Shown piece after piece: positions 44,722 to 55,200 of a DNA stretch of 64,000 nucleotides. The DNA is from Cardiobacterium hominis (GTDB lineage: Bacteria; Pseudomonadota; Gammaproteobacteria; Cardiobacteriales; Cardiobacteriaceae), in contig NZ_LR134365.1 of NCBI RefSeq assembly GCF_900637305.1, forward strand, positions 2,100,501-2,164,500. The letters are read 5' to 3'. Under the pieces are notes generated by a model that worked only from the letters and a program-made list of their open reading frames with translations, did no database searches and had not been told where the DNA came from. Numbering within the stretch: the first letter of the stretch is position 1; each line of letters begins with the position of its first letter. The position numbers were made by a program, and so were the translations under genes.

Positions 44722-47700
44722 TTTTGTCTAAATAAATTCTAAAAGTAACTCCATTGACGGTTGCTGAATATTGATCCCAGCCGTTTACAATAGCTTCATT
44801 ATATCGCTTGGCCGCAGCTTCTTGGGCCATTTTTAGCATTTGTTCGTCAGAAAATTTGGCTGGGTCATAAACCGTTTTAGGGTCTTTAATGATTTTATAG
44901 CTACCATCTGGCTTCCCTGCTCGATCTAGTCGAGGTATCTTGTATTTTATTTCAAAAATACCATCTGCTATAGGAGTTTTTGAAACCACTGCTCCGTTAC
45001 GAGCTGATAATTCTGATAAGAAATTATTCATGTTATGACCTCCTTTTATTCCAATATTTTGTTTAAAACCATCTACATTAGCTAAATGGTTCTTTAAATT
45101 AGAGGGGAAAGTAATTCTATCAGGATAAATGACTTTCGCATTTGTTGCTTCAATAAATTCAACTTCATTTTCTGCATATTTTGTAAAATTTGACGATTCT
45201 CTTGCTTGTTTACTTATCTCAATATTTTCTAAAACTTTATTTTTAATTATTTCACCTGCTGTTTCTTGAGTTGTCCTGTAAGGATGTATTTTTCTGGCAG
45301 CATTTACTGCAGAATTTAATGCTCGTACTCCGCCTGATATAGCACTAGTACCTGCACTCTCTGCTATATTCCCCGTGGCTATACGACTATACGCTGTATC
45401 CCGGTTGTAAAATTCAGCAAGTGTAAAAAGACTGCTCGCATTTGGGTAATTGGCAGACGTCGCTTCATGCAGTGTCGAGGCATTACGTATGTATTCATGT
45501 GCTTTTTTAAACTGCTCTTCGTCACCATTTTCATTGTTGTACGCTAGTTCGTCCGCCTTTTGTCGATAGTCATTAATGCGTTTTTCCAGTCCCGCATACA
45601 GGCCAAGCACCTCTTCTTTACCCGCTTTTTTATATGCGTTCTTATCGTCGTATGTCGCCAGCCATAGGGTGTAATCCGTACTGTCTTTAAACCCGTTGTT
45701 TACTATTGGTGCCTGTTTGTAAAGTTTTGCTTTGGGCTCTACGTGTTGGATGTTATACAGACTGTTGCGGTATTCGTCGCTTTCGCGATCCAAAACGCCA
45801 AAGAGATGTTGGCCATTGTTGGTAATTTTGCCAGCTTCCGGCAGTTGGTTAATAAATGTTCTTGCTGCTTGGTTTTCTTTTATGTCTGCGTAGTCATCAG
45901 ATACGCCGCGCAGGGTTTCTCCTACGAGGAGGCTTATTGCTTCTTCTTCGCTGATACCTTGTTGTTTCGCGAATGTTCGAGCGTTCTTTTCGATAAGCAT
46001 CATTTCTGTGGGATGCAACTGCCGGTTATGCCAGTCGGTATTGGCCGCCCCGGCAATCACTGCCGGGTTGTTGCCGCTCATCGCCGCACCTATCGCTGCC
46101 CCGCCGACGGTGTTGAGTAGCGGGTTGTCCAGTTTGTTCAGTGTCGGCGAGAGTGCCGAGGTGGTATAGCCTGCAAGCGCTCCTTCCGGCGTTCCGCTCA
46201 TCAGCGCGGTGCTTGCCGCGTGCAGGAGGTTTCTGCCGCTGCCGCCTTCTTTCCAGTAGTCGTAGTTGGCTTTGTTGGCGGCAAGGTAGCTGTCGCGTTC
46301 GTTGATGTAGTTTTGCAACGCCGCCCGTTTTGCCGGATCGCTGGTGCGGGTCAGCGCTTCTTCGGCTGTTGCTTTGGCCAGTTGTTGTTGTTCGTATTCG
46401 CGCAGGTTGCCCCGTCTTTCGGCGATGTCGTTGATGGCGCGCGGCGCAATTTTCCCAAATTCCCGGGTGATTTCGGCATCGGCTTCAAGTTGGCGCTGGA
46501 GTTTTTCGCCATTGTCGATAGCGGTAAGGGCGCTGCCATGCTGTGCGCTGTCTTCAGTGTGGATGCCCTGGTTGGCGCGGGCGATGGTATCCCCCACGCT
46601 TTCTCCGGTTAACGCCTGTTGTGCTACTTCGTCCCGGATGGTGATGTTTTGGGTATTGATTGAGGCACGGCTGGTGTCGTAGGCGTTTTCCCGGATATGT
46701 CCACCGCCCAGCCCCCTGTTGAGCTGTCCTTCTTGTTCCATGCCATCTGTGTAGCCCAGGCTGGTACTGATGGACGAGCCTTTGAGGTTGCGGTGGTTTT
46801 CGATGTCTTCCAGTTCCAGGGTGGCGGTGTTGAAGCGGTTAAGCCCCGCTTCTTCTGCCGCCTTGCTGCTGGTGATGATGTCACCACGGTTTTTGGTCGC
46901 GCCTGCCACGTCTATCTGGAAGCCGTCGTCTCCGGCGTAAACGCCTGCCTGGCGGTTGACCAGGGTGGCATCGCCTTGCAGTTTGCTGCGGCTGTAGTCC
47001 ATTGAGCCTGAGTGGTAACCCCAGCCGGCGGTGCCGCCTGCGCCTTTGTATTCTTGGCGGCCTTTGTAGTCCGAGGTGTCTTGCAGGCTTTCGATGTTCA
47101 GCGCGCTCGCCTGGATTTGCACGCCTTTGCCGATGGCTTGCGAACCGCTGAGGGTGGTGGCTTCGCCGCTTTGCAGGGTGGTCTGGCTATCCGCATCGCC
47201 TATGTGGCTGCCGCGCCAGCGGTTGCTGTTGGCCTGGCTGTATCCTTTGCCTTCGCCGCCTTCTGCGGTAACGCCCAGGGCTACGCCGTTCTTGCCTGCA
47301 CGGGCGGCAACGCCTGCGGCGGCATTGTAGTTTTGGTTGTAGTTGTTTTCGTGATGTTCTTCGCTGGCGGCGTAGAGGTTAATCTGGTGTTCGGCTTTGA
47401 GGTGGGTACCCATTTTGCCCGCTACGTCCGAGCCGGTGATATTGATGTCCGACTCCGCGCCTGCGCCTTGTGCCTGCAGGTAAACTTTGCCGCCCGCGTG
47501 GATGGTGCTCGGGGTGAGGATATTGCCGTGGTAGTCGTTTTCGGTTTTGCTGCGCTGCACGGCGTAGGTGGCCGCGATGTTGATGCCGTTTTCGCGGGTA
47601 CTGCCGATGAAGCTGGTGAGGCCGCCGATGTTGAAGCTGCTGACGTGCTGTTTGTTGGTGTTTTCCTGTTCGGTGTGTCCGCCCGCGGCGAGGATTGCTG

Positions 47701-47827
47701 CCAATATCGAAACCCACAGGATCGTACTCATTGTTCTTAATTCCAATATGGCGCAGATTGCTGACATTCCCCTGGAGCTTAACGTATTGGCGGTCGGCAT
47801 TGGCGACGTGGGGCACGGAACAGACAT
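44687..47827 (-). pseudogene. Truncated CdiA/hemagglutinin fragment with a C-terminal toxin domain
   Basis: Up to 1046 codons. From about residue 50 on it is filamentous-hemagglutinin sequence (SFNIGGLTSFIGSTRENGIN, AGAESDINITGSDVAGKMGT, TLQSGEATTLSGSQAIGKG), then a pre-toxin region, and a C-terminal toxin with GIKGGHNMNNFLSELSAR, EIKYKIPRLDRAGK, DPKTVYDPAKFSDEQMLKMA and NGVTFRIYLDKSGAIRN, the pattern of CdiA-family (EndoU-like RNase suggested) toxins. No TPS domain or proper start. The first about 48 residues are an out-of-frame reading of a lipase-toxin remnant; a chance hydrophobic stretch (MSTILWVSILAAILAA) lies there. It is probably a silent cassette reservoir. Confidence 0.75.
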
Positions 47828-47863
47828 TTTGAGCGCTATAGCGGGAATGACGCAATCCGGTAA
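47700..47863 (-). pseudogene. Remnant of a lipase-like toxin C-terminus
   Basis: In one minus-strand frame this reads VPHVANADRQYVKLQGNVSN and NNEYDPVGFDIGSNP. It parallels THVANADRQYAKLQGNVNNP and NNSHDFVGSNIGGNP in the complete toxin at 49287-55694 (about residues 2008-2047). The DNA at 47741-47812 and 49605-49676 is nearly identical. It is fused directly to the hemagglutinin fragment, marking a recombination joint. Confidence 0.75.
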
Positions 47864-48256
47864 TTAGTACGTATATTTCTTGGGTCTTGGCGCATTAATC
47901 AACCCCCTTTGTTTTCGCCATTCCACGCACTTTGGATCATCAAAAAAACGCCATTTAACGAGACAAACAGGCCCTTTTGTGTAATACCAACCTTTTTCTT
48001 CAAGACATAAGTAGCCATCTAGCTCTGAGTGTACATTTTGATTTTCACCATTCCAAGAACCACCGGTAGGATCTAAATTGCATCCCTGCCTAAAATCTCT
48101 TTCCATTTTCTCTATATATTCACTAAGGTTTTTAGTATTATCATAAGCTTTATTCAACTTCCAATAAGCACTAACATCGGGTGGAGGTTTAAACCCCCTG
48201 AAACTACAGGATATCATTATTATGCATGCCAAAATTAATATCGTGAGTTTCTTCAT
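47864..48256 (-). CDS. Lipoprotein, third tandem paralogue (candidate immunity protein)
   Basis: 130 residues. Signal peptide with lipobox MISC (Cys17) after KKLTILILACII, then the family body: SAYWKLNKAYDNTKNLSEY, RDFRQGCNLDPTGGSWNGEN, DGYLCLEEKGWYYTKGPVCL, FFDDPKCVEWRKQRGLINAP. Five further Cys are spaced as in the sister copies. Expected in the periplasm, on a membrane. The 15 or so codons just upstream are a degraded copy of the lipase toxin's tail ending in the same ATGA overlap, so this gene arose by cassette duplication. It shares its last 40 residues exactly with the first paralogue. Confidence 0.8.
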   Translation of the reverse strand: MKKLTILILACIIMISCSFRGFKPPPDVSAYWKLNKAYDNTKNLSEYIEKMERDFRQGCNLDPTGGSWNGENQNVHSELDGYLCLEEKGWYYTKGPVCLVKWRFFDDPKCVEWRKQRGLINAPRPKKYTY

Positions 48257-48377
48257 AATTTGACTCCATTATTAGGTTGATAGACAGGAGGAAGAAAATA
48301 ATTTTGTCAAAAAATTATGTTCAAATAGATGCCATGTCCACTATTTTAGTGCAGGAACAATGCAATCTAATAATTAG
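48257..48377 (-). repeat. Duplicated toxin tail between lipoprotein genes (copy 2)
   Basis: Read on the minus strand just before the 48256 start, the frame gives QNYFLPPVYQPNNGVKL then TGA overlapping the ATG. This matches the end of the big lipase-type toxin (QNHLLPSVYQPKKNNNGVNP). A Trp codon of the intact tail is a TGA here. The same block precedes the middle lipoprotein gene at 48765-48885, where it reads QNYFLPPVYQSKNGVKS. Each is about 120 bases. Confidence 0.8.
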
Positions 48378-48764
48378 TTATGTATATTTCTTGGGTCTTG
48401 GTGCGTTCATCAATCCCCTTTGTTTTCGCCATTCTATACATTCAGGTTTGTCAAAATACATCCATTCCACCAAACAGGTAGCACCTCTGGTGTTATACCA
48501 TCCTTTGCTCTCTATACATAAATATCCTTCTGCCTCTGAATTGGTATTATAATTCATTTTTACAAATCCTCCTCCATAAGGATCTATATTACAATCCCGA
48601 AAATCTTTTAATTGTTTATCTGCATATTCATTCAAATCCCTGGTATTGTCATACGCTTTATTCAACATCCATCCAGCGCTGGCATCCGGAGCGGGTTTAA
48701 ATCCCCTGAAACTGCAAGATATTATTGTTATGCTTGCCAAAATCAATGCTGTGAGTTTTTTCAT
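48378..48764 (-). CDS. Lipoprotein, second tandem paralogue (candidate immunity protein)
   Basis: 128 residues, lipobox IISC at Cys17, then SAGWMLNKAYDNTRDLNEYA, KDFRDCNIDPYGGGFVKMNY, SEAEGYLCIESKGWYNTRGA and TCLVEWMYFDKPECIEWRKQ. Its middle is almost identical to the first paralogue and its end is divergent. Start overlaps a degraded toxin tail in ATGA. The three lipoprotein genes repeat with a period of about 510-525 bases. Same inferred role: protection of the envelope against the lipase-like toxin. Confidence 0.8.
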   Translation of the reverse strand: MKKLTALILASITIISCSFRGFKPAPDASAGWMLNKAYDNTRDLNEYADKQLKDFRDCNIDPYGGGFVKMNYNTNSEAEGYLCIESKGWYNTRGATCLVEWMYFDKPECIEWRKQRGLMNAPRPKKYT

Positions 48765-48885
48765 GATTTGACTCCATTTTTAGATTGATAGACAGGAGGA
48801 AGAAAATAATTTTGTCAAAAAATTATGTGCAAATAGGTGTCACGTCCACTATTTTAGTGCAGAAACAATGCAATCTAATAATTGG

Positions 48886-49290
48886 TTATGTGGTATATTT
48901 CTTGGGTCTTGGCGCATTAATCAACCCCCTTTGTTTTCGCCATTCCACGCACTTTGGATCATCAAAAAAACGCCATTTAACGAGACAAACAGGCCCTTTT
49001 GTGTAATACCAGCCTTTGCTCTCTATACATAAATATCCTTCTGCCTCTGAATTGGTATTATAATTCATTTTTACAAATCCTCCTCCATAAGGATCTATAT
49101 TACAATCCCGAAAATCTTGTAATTGTTTGTCTGCATAAGCATTAAATCCTTCATTGGTGTTTGTGTCATAAGGATTTGCCCATTTATGCAATCGCCAGTG
49201 AGCGCTGGCATCCGGCGCAGGTTTAAACCCCCTGAAACTGCAAGACATTATTGTCATGCTTGCCAAAATCAATATCGTGAGTTTTTTCAT
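48886..49290 (-). CDS. Lipoprotein, first tandem paralogue (likely cognate immunity protein)
   Basis: 134 residues, lipobox IMSC at Cys17 after KKLTILILASMT. Body: SAHWRLHKWANPYDTNTNEG, LQDFRDCNIDPYGGGFVKMN, SEAEGYLCIESKGWYYTKGP and VCLVKWRFFDDPKCVEWRKQ. The ATG lies in the ATGA that ends the 2135-residue toxin gene, so it is its direct partner. Membrane-anchored periplasmic immunity suits a toxin that attacks lipids; Tle phospholipase effectors of type VI secretion are likewise paired with lipoproteins. The gene is a mosaic: middle like copy 2, last 40 residues like copy 3. Confidence 0.82.
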   Translation of the reverse strand: MKKLTILILASMTIMSCSFRGFKPAPDASAHWRLHKWANPYDTNTNEGFNAYADKQLQDFRDCNIDPYGGGFVKMNYNTNSEAEGYLCIESKGWYYTKGPVCLVKWRFFDDPKCVEWRKQRGLINAPRPKKYTT

Positions 49291-52200
49291 GGGTTGACTC
49301 CATTATTGTTTTTTTTAGGTTGGTAGACAGAGGGCAAAAGGTGATTTTGCCAATAAATCATGTCCCAATATTTATGAGGTTTTAATTTATTGATAGGTGT
49401 TGCAGGATGCATGACGTCATCTTTTCGATATCCCGTATCTATGCATATCTGATTCCCCAAGCCATAGCAGTTATGCGCCGAGGCATCACTGCCAAAGATA
49501 TCCCCAACCACACCCCAAAATCCTTTGTCTTCCGGTTTGTTGGACATCGTCTGAGGATTGCCACCAATATTGGAGCCGACGAAATCATGGCTATTGTTTT
49601 CTATCTTGATATGGCGCGGATTATTGACATTGCCCTGGAGCTTAGCGTATTGGCGGTCGGCATTAGCGACGTGGGTCGCAGGCCCGACCATTTTGATTTC
49701 CGTGCCGGAGAGCACGCCAATGTTGTCCGGGTCGCGCAACAGATCATTCATGGCATTGTGGCCGGTAAAGGTGCCGCGGCTATGCAATCCCAGATAAAGG
49801 TCATCTTTGCCATATTGCTTCATCAAATCACGTGCCTGAATGGTGGAATTACCCAAGCCAAAAAAGCCGCCAGCACCGCTTTCAAACATTTTTTGGTAAC
49901 CCGCGACAAACAGTTCACCCAAGGTGCTGTCAGCAGTCGGGTTATGGACAAAATAGATGTTTTGGTACACTTTCTGGTTGAGGTTTCCATCTTTGTCCTT
50001 GGTAGCCACATAGTTCTGGGTTGCGTATTTGGCCGCCGCCTGCAGGTCGTTGAAGATACCGTTGAATGCAACAAAGTGCTTCTGCACGGGTTGTCCCGAT
50101 TGCGGGTCAATAAAGGTTGCCTTGCCAAGGTGTGCCCGCTCGCTGTCCTTGACTTCGCGCAGTTTATAAACATTAAAGCCGTTTGCTTTTGCTTCTTCAA
50201 AATAGGCTTCGGGATCTTTGCCCAAGCTTCTACCTTCAGCCATAATTTCGCTGCGACGTTCTGGATCTTCTATGGGGTTGCCATTGGCATCGGTTTCAAA
50301 GGTCATCATGCGATGTTCGGCTATGGCCTGGCTGCGATAGACGGCATCCATCCCGGAAACGGCGAAATCGTCAAAGAGCATGTTTTTGCGGCGATGAATG
50401 TCTTCGTTCAGTTTGTTTTTCAATGCCTGTATGTCCACCGGCATCACCGGCTTGTGCGCTGCCTGGTAATCATCCAGGTTAAACTTGCTGATGGTTGCGA
50501 GGTTTTGTCTGCCTTCGGCGCTGCCTACTTCAAAGATGCCATCGCTGATGACCGCACGGCTGTAGCCGCGTTCGTTGCGTTTTTCCCTGCCAAGTCCCAG
50601 CAGGTTGCTGCCTAGTATTTTGCTGGCTGCATAGCGGTCACTGCTATGGGTGTCGCTATTATTGATGCCAAATTTGACGAAGCTATTGTCTTTGTTTGGA
50701 TTGGCCTGTTTGTATTCTTCGTTGTGGACTTTGCCATCCGCACCGGTGCGATATTTTTCGTTGAGTTTTTTATCTGCTTCCGAGGTTTGATCGCGGCCAA
50801 AGGACGCGGCGAATCCGGGATTTGCACTTTTGACCTTGCCCGTGGCGAAGTCTTCCACGTCACTGTAAGTGAAATGATCTGTTTTGAGGTAGTTTTTCTC
50901 GCGTTCTGCCGCGGAGAGGATGACCCCGCCCTGCAAATCGACGGTACCGGTATTTTCTATATGGTAGCCGTCTTTCCCAGCATAGATGCCGCTTTGGCCG
51001 CTGCGCCAGGCATGGGCAGCGTTCCAGGCGGCATTGGTGACACTAATGTTGTCTGCCAGCGCCGTACCACGCGCTTCCCGTCCTTCCGCCTCTGCCGTGC
51101 GTGTACCGCTGATGGCATTGACGGTGCGGTGTTCGCCTTTCATTCTGGTGTAACTGAAGCTTGGGTTAACGCTCACGCCATAGCCGTAGGTGCCATCACC
51201 CCCCGCCTGATATTGTTGTCCCCGTTCTTTGCCGCTGCCTTGCGGGCTGATGATGGTCAGCCCGTTGGTCAGCCCGGTAACGCTTTTGCCGAATACCTGG
51301 GCACCGTTAATGAGGGTGCCGCCCTCACCAAGGTCGGTATGACCGCTCAAGGTTCCGATGTGGGAGAGGCGGTGCGCGGTATTTTCGTTTTGGTAGTAGC
51401 CGTGACCAATGCTGCCACCACCATTTACGCCGAATGCAGCGGATGATGAGGACTTGCTAAGATCAAAGGCAATGCCGCCATGAGCTTCCCAGCTACGGTT
51501 GTCATTACGCATGTGCTGGCTGGTTTGGGCGGAGCGGAAGGTCTTTTTACCTTCAACATCAAAGACCGTACTTTCATTGCCGCCGATGTCCGAGCCTGTG
51601 CTGGTAAAGGTACTTGCTGCGCCTTTGCCGCGTATCTGCATGATGACGCTGCCGTCGGCCGTGGTTTGTGAGGGATGGACGGTTTGCCAGTCGCGATGTG
51701 TCTCGCTTTTTGATTGGCTGACGCTGTAGTTAATAGCCACTTTAACGCCCTGCGCAAGACCTCCCTGGGATGCATCGCCTTCACCAGAGGGCTTGATTGC
51801 TCCCTGGAGGTGCTTAGCGCCATCCCAGATTTCACGCCCCAACAATATGCCTGCCATTGCCTTGGTTCGTCCGTTTTTGCTGCCAATCAACTGGTCAAGA
51901 TAGCCTGTGCCGTTATTGATGTAACCTGCCATACCGCCCTGCAAGCCGATTTTCAGGCCGCGGCTTTTGAATTTCTGTTCGCCATCCTGGTAGTGCTGAC
52001 CAATCATCGCGCTTTCTGCACCGCTCTTGGCACGAATAATGACGTTACCGGCCTGCATACGCTTTTCCCAGTAGGCCTGGCGTGCTTCCGGGGTCATTGC
52101 CGCTAATTCAGCCTTGCTGGCAACCGGACCGAGATTTTCCAGGCGACTGGCGTGAACGATACTGCCGTTTTTCTGATAGTGTCCGCCAGAGTCAATGATG

Positions 52201-55200
52201 ACGTTGCCATCCAACGCACCGACCACACTGGGAGCGTAGCCGGTACCGTGGGTGGTTTGTGTATTGTCCCACTGACGGTGTTCAATACCAAGCGTGAGAG
52301 GCGTTTTCAGGCTATAGAAGACTCCCGTTTTGCGCTGATAGTTGTTGCTGGTCTGGTGGTAGCTTTCTGCTGCCGGGTTGAGGGTGATGTCGCCCGTGGC
52401 CTTGAGCAGGGTGCCTTTGTCAGAGACGACGTGCATACCGCCGAGGGTGATTTTGGCATTGCCGTTGGTGTTCTCGCCGCTCATGTCTCGTCCGGCGATG
52501 AGTGCGACGGTTTTACCGGTGATGCTGCCTGCTTCGGCACCATGTATTTTTTCATTAATGTAGTGTTCGCTGACCTTGCTCCCCAGGAAGCGGCTACCTT
52601 TTTTATACTCGCTGTAGCTGCTTTCGCTATCACGCCAGCTGTTTTTAAGGTTGATGCCGTCGCGGGCGAAGAGGGCGACGTGGCCGTCGCTGCTGTCAAT
52701 GTCCGCCCCGCGGCCGGTGATTTTGCCTTCGCGTGCGTCAAGGATGATGTCGCCTTTGCCTTTGATGGTACCGCCGTGGTCGCGCGTGGTGCGGGTGTGC
52801 AGGCTGTCGCGCGCTGGCGCGCCGACGCGGCTTTCGCCACCGCCGTTGTAGGTGAAGCTTTCGTCCGTGCGTTGGGTGCCGAAGCGGATGTTGGCACCGC
52901 TGAGGATGGTCTTACTGCCGTCGTTGCGGTTTTCGATGCTGCCTGCTTTGGCTTCGATGTCGCCTTTGGCATGGAGTCGGAGGTAGCCTTCGCTTTCTTG
53001 CCCTTCGCCGTCGAGGATGACTTGGCCTTCGCGCAGGCGCTGTTCGCTGCGGCGCATGGCGTCGTTGCCGGTGCTGTGGGCGGCGGTTTCTGTCGCCGCG
53101 TTGGTGATTTTACCGCCGCTTTTGATGTCAATGCTGCGGCGGCCGCGCAGGGTGCCGGCGGTGTTGTTGATGTCGCCTTCGCTCTGCATGTGCAGGTCAC
53201 GCGCCTGGACGGTACCGCCCTGGTTGTTCACTTGGCTGAAGGTGGCGTCATTGGTGCCACGTGCGTTGAAGATGGCGTGGTTTTCCAGTTTGCCGCCCTT
53301 GCCAGTGATGTGCTCGGCGCTGATGTGGGTCATGCGGCCGTCAATGTCGCCTGCGCGTTTTTTGCTGTAGAGCTGTAGGGTGGTGACTTGTTGGGTGCTG
53401 CCGTCTGCCAGGCGGATGGTCCGGTTGACCGGGATGACGGTGTCGCCGGTCAGTTGTTGCATTTGTTCCGCGGTGAGCGCCACGCCGGGGGTGAGTCCCA
53501 GACGCTGGATGATTTCAGCGCCGCTGTTGAGCAGTGCTTTGTAGCGCTCAATCGGGTCGCCTTCGCCCGGCAGTTCGCCGCGGCCAGTTTGCAGCGCATA
53601 CTGGCGGCGCAGGTTTTCCATTTCGGCATAGATGTCGCCCATGCGTTTGTGCAGGTCGTGCGGGTCGATGCCGCTTGGCGTGTAGGGCGCGAGCGCGGCG
53701 ATTTTGCGTTCGTCCACGCCGAAGTTCACGCCGTTTTGCGGGGCGTCCGCCGGGTTGATGCTGGCAAGGCCGCCTTCGATGTGGTTAAGGCGGTTTTGCA
53801 GATGTTCTGCCAGGTTGGCGCTGACGCGGTCAAAGCGGTTGCCAGTTGCCGGGGTTTTATTGCTGTTTGTGCTGCTGCCGCCGTTTGCGGTTTGCGCGGT
53901 GGCAGGTTCGCGCCAGGTAGGGACGTCGGCAACGACGCCGCCGATGTAGTCCGGGTCGGTCTGTACCAGGTAGTCGCGGTTATTGGCATCGCTGTTGAAG
54001 AGTTTGCTGCTTGGCAGTTGTTGGGCGACACCTTCAATGGTGACGTAGCCGCCGCTTTCGATGCGTTGCAGGCCGCCGTCACTGGCGCCAACGTCGCTAC
54101 TGGCGGCGCTGTTGTGCTCGCGCAGTTCGGGTTGTTGGTTTTCGTTGAGGGTGGCTATGGGCAGGCTGATGTCGGTTTTGGCATCAGATTCGTGTAGTTC
54201 GCCACGCGGGTTGGTGCCCAAATCAACGCGATCTGTTCTTCCATGCCTCAAGCGGCGCCCAATGCCTTTCCAACTGTTTCTTACTTGTTGACTGTTGCGG
54301 AAATTGCCGTCGTAGAAAATTTGTGAAGTGGCATTGACATCTTTGTCGGAGTTATGGATATCGCCACCGTTACGGTTAATTACGCCGTTTATGGTAACGG
54401 TACTCTTATCGTTGTAGATGTTGCTGTGGTTCAGGTCAATCCCGCCTCCGGCGAGGATTTGTCCCGGGGTACTGCTGGCGACTTCGGTACGTTCTTCTTT
54501 GACGTCAACGGTGATTTCCGAAGCGTGATTAATTTGCGTGATACCACCTGTTTTGCTGGGGTCTTTGGAATAGAAAATGTCTCTTTTGGGGTAGAACAGG
54601 TCAAGTTCATACATTTTGCCGTCGCTACCGGGATCCAGGCTGCGCAGGTATTTTTTGCCCTGTCCCCGCTGGTAGGTGACTTGATGGGTGCTGAAGAAGG
54701 GGTTTTCGTTTTTCACCTCCATCCCGTTCAGTACCATCCGTCCGGCACTTTGCAGCGTAGCGCCGGCGTTGGTCAGGCGTGAGCCAGTGAGGGTCATGGT
54801 GCCGTCGCTTTTGATGATTGGGCTGTCGCCATCGGCGCTCTCGCGCAGGTTGTCGATGGTGTTGATGCGGGCGTCCAAATGCTCGCGTGCTGCAATGGCA
54901 CCGCCGCCGTGGTTTTTCAGGTAGCTGGCGTTGAGGTTGACCCAGTCGCCATAGAGGCGGCCCAAGTTGTCGATGACGTGCGCCTGAATGTTGGTCGCAC
55001 CGCTGCTGTTAATCAGGCCGTCTGCGGCGTTGTTGAGCTGACCTGTACTCAGGTTTAGCACTTCACCAGCGAGGACGCGGCCGTGGTTATTGAGGTTGGG
55101 GATATTGATGTCGGCCTGTCCGGCGGCGCCGAGGGTGCCGTGGTTATCAACGTCGCTGGCGACGTTCAGCTCCAGATGTTCGCCTGCGGTGACGCTTTGC

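Noticed and set aside
47732..47827. Hydrophobic leader of the hemagglutinin fragment as a true signal peptide
   Set aside because: The DNA is a remnant of the lipase-toxin coding sequence read in another frame, so the hydrophobic stretch is probably accidental.
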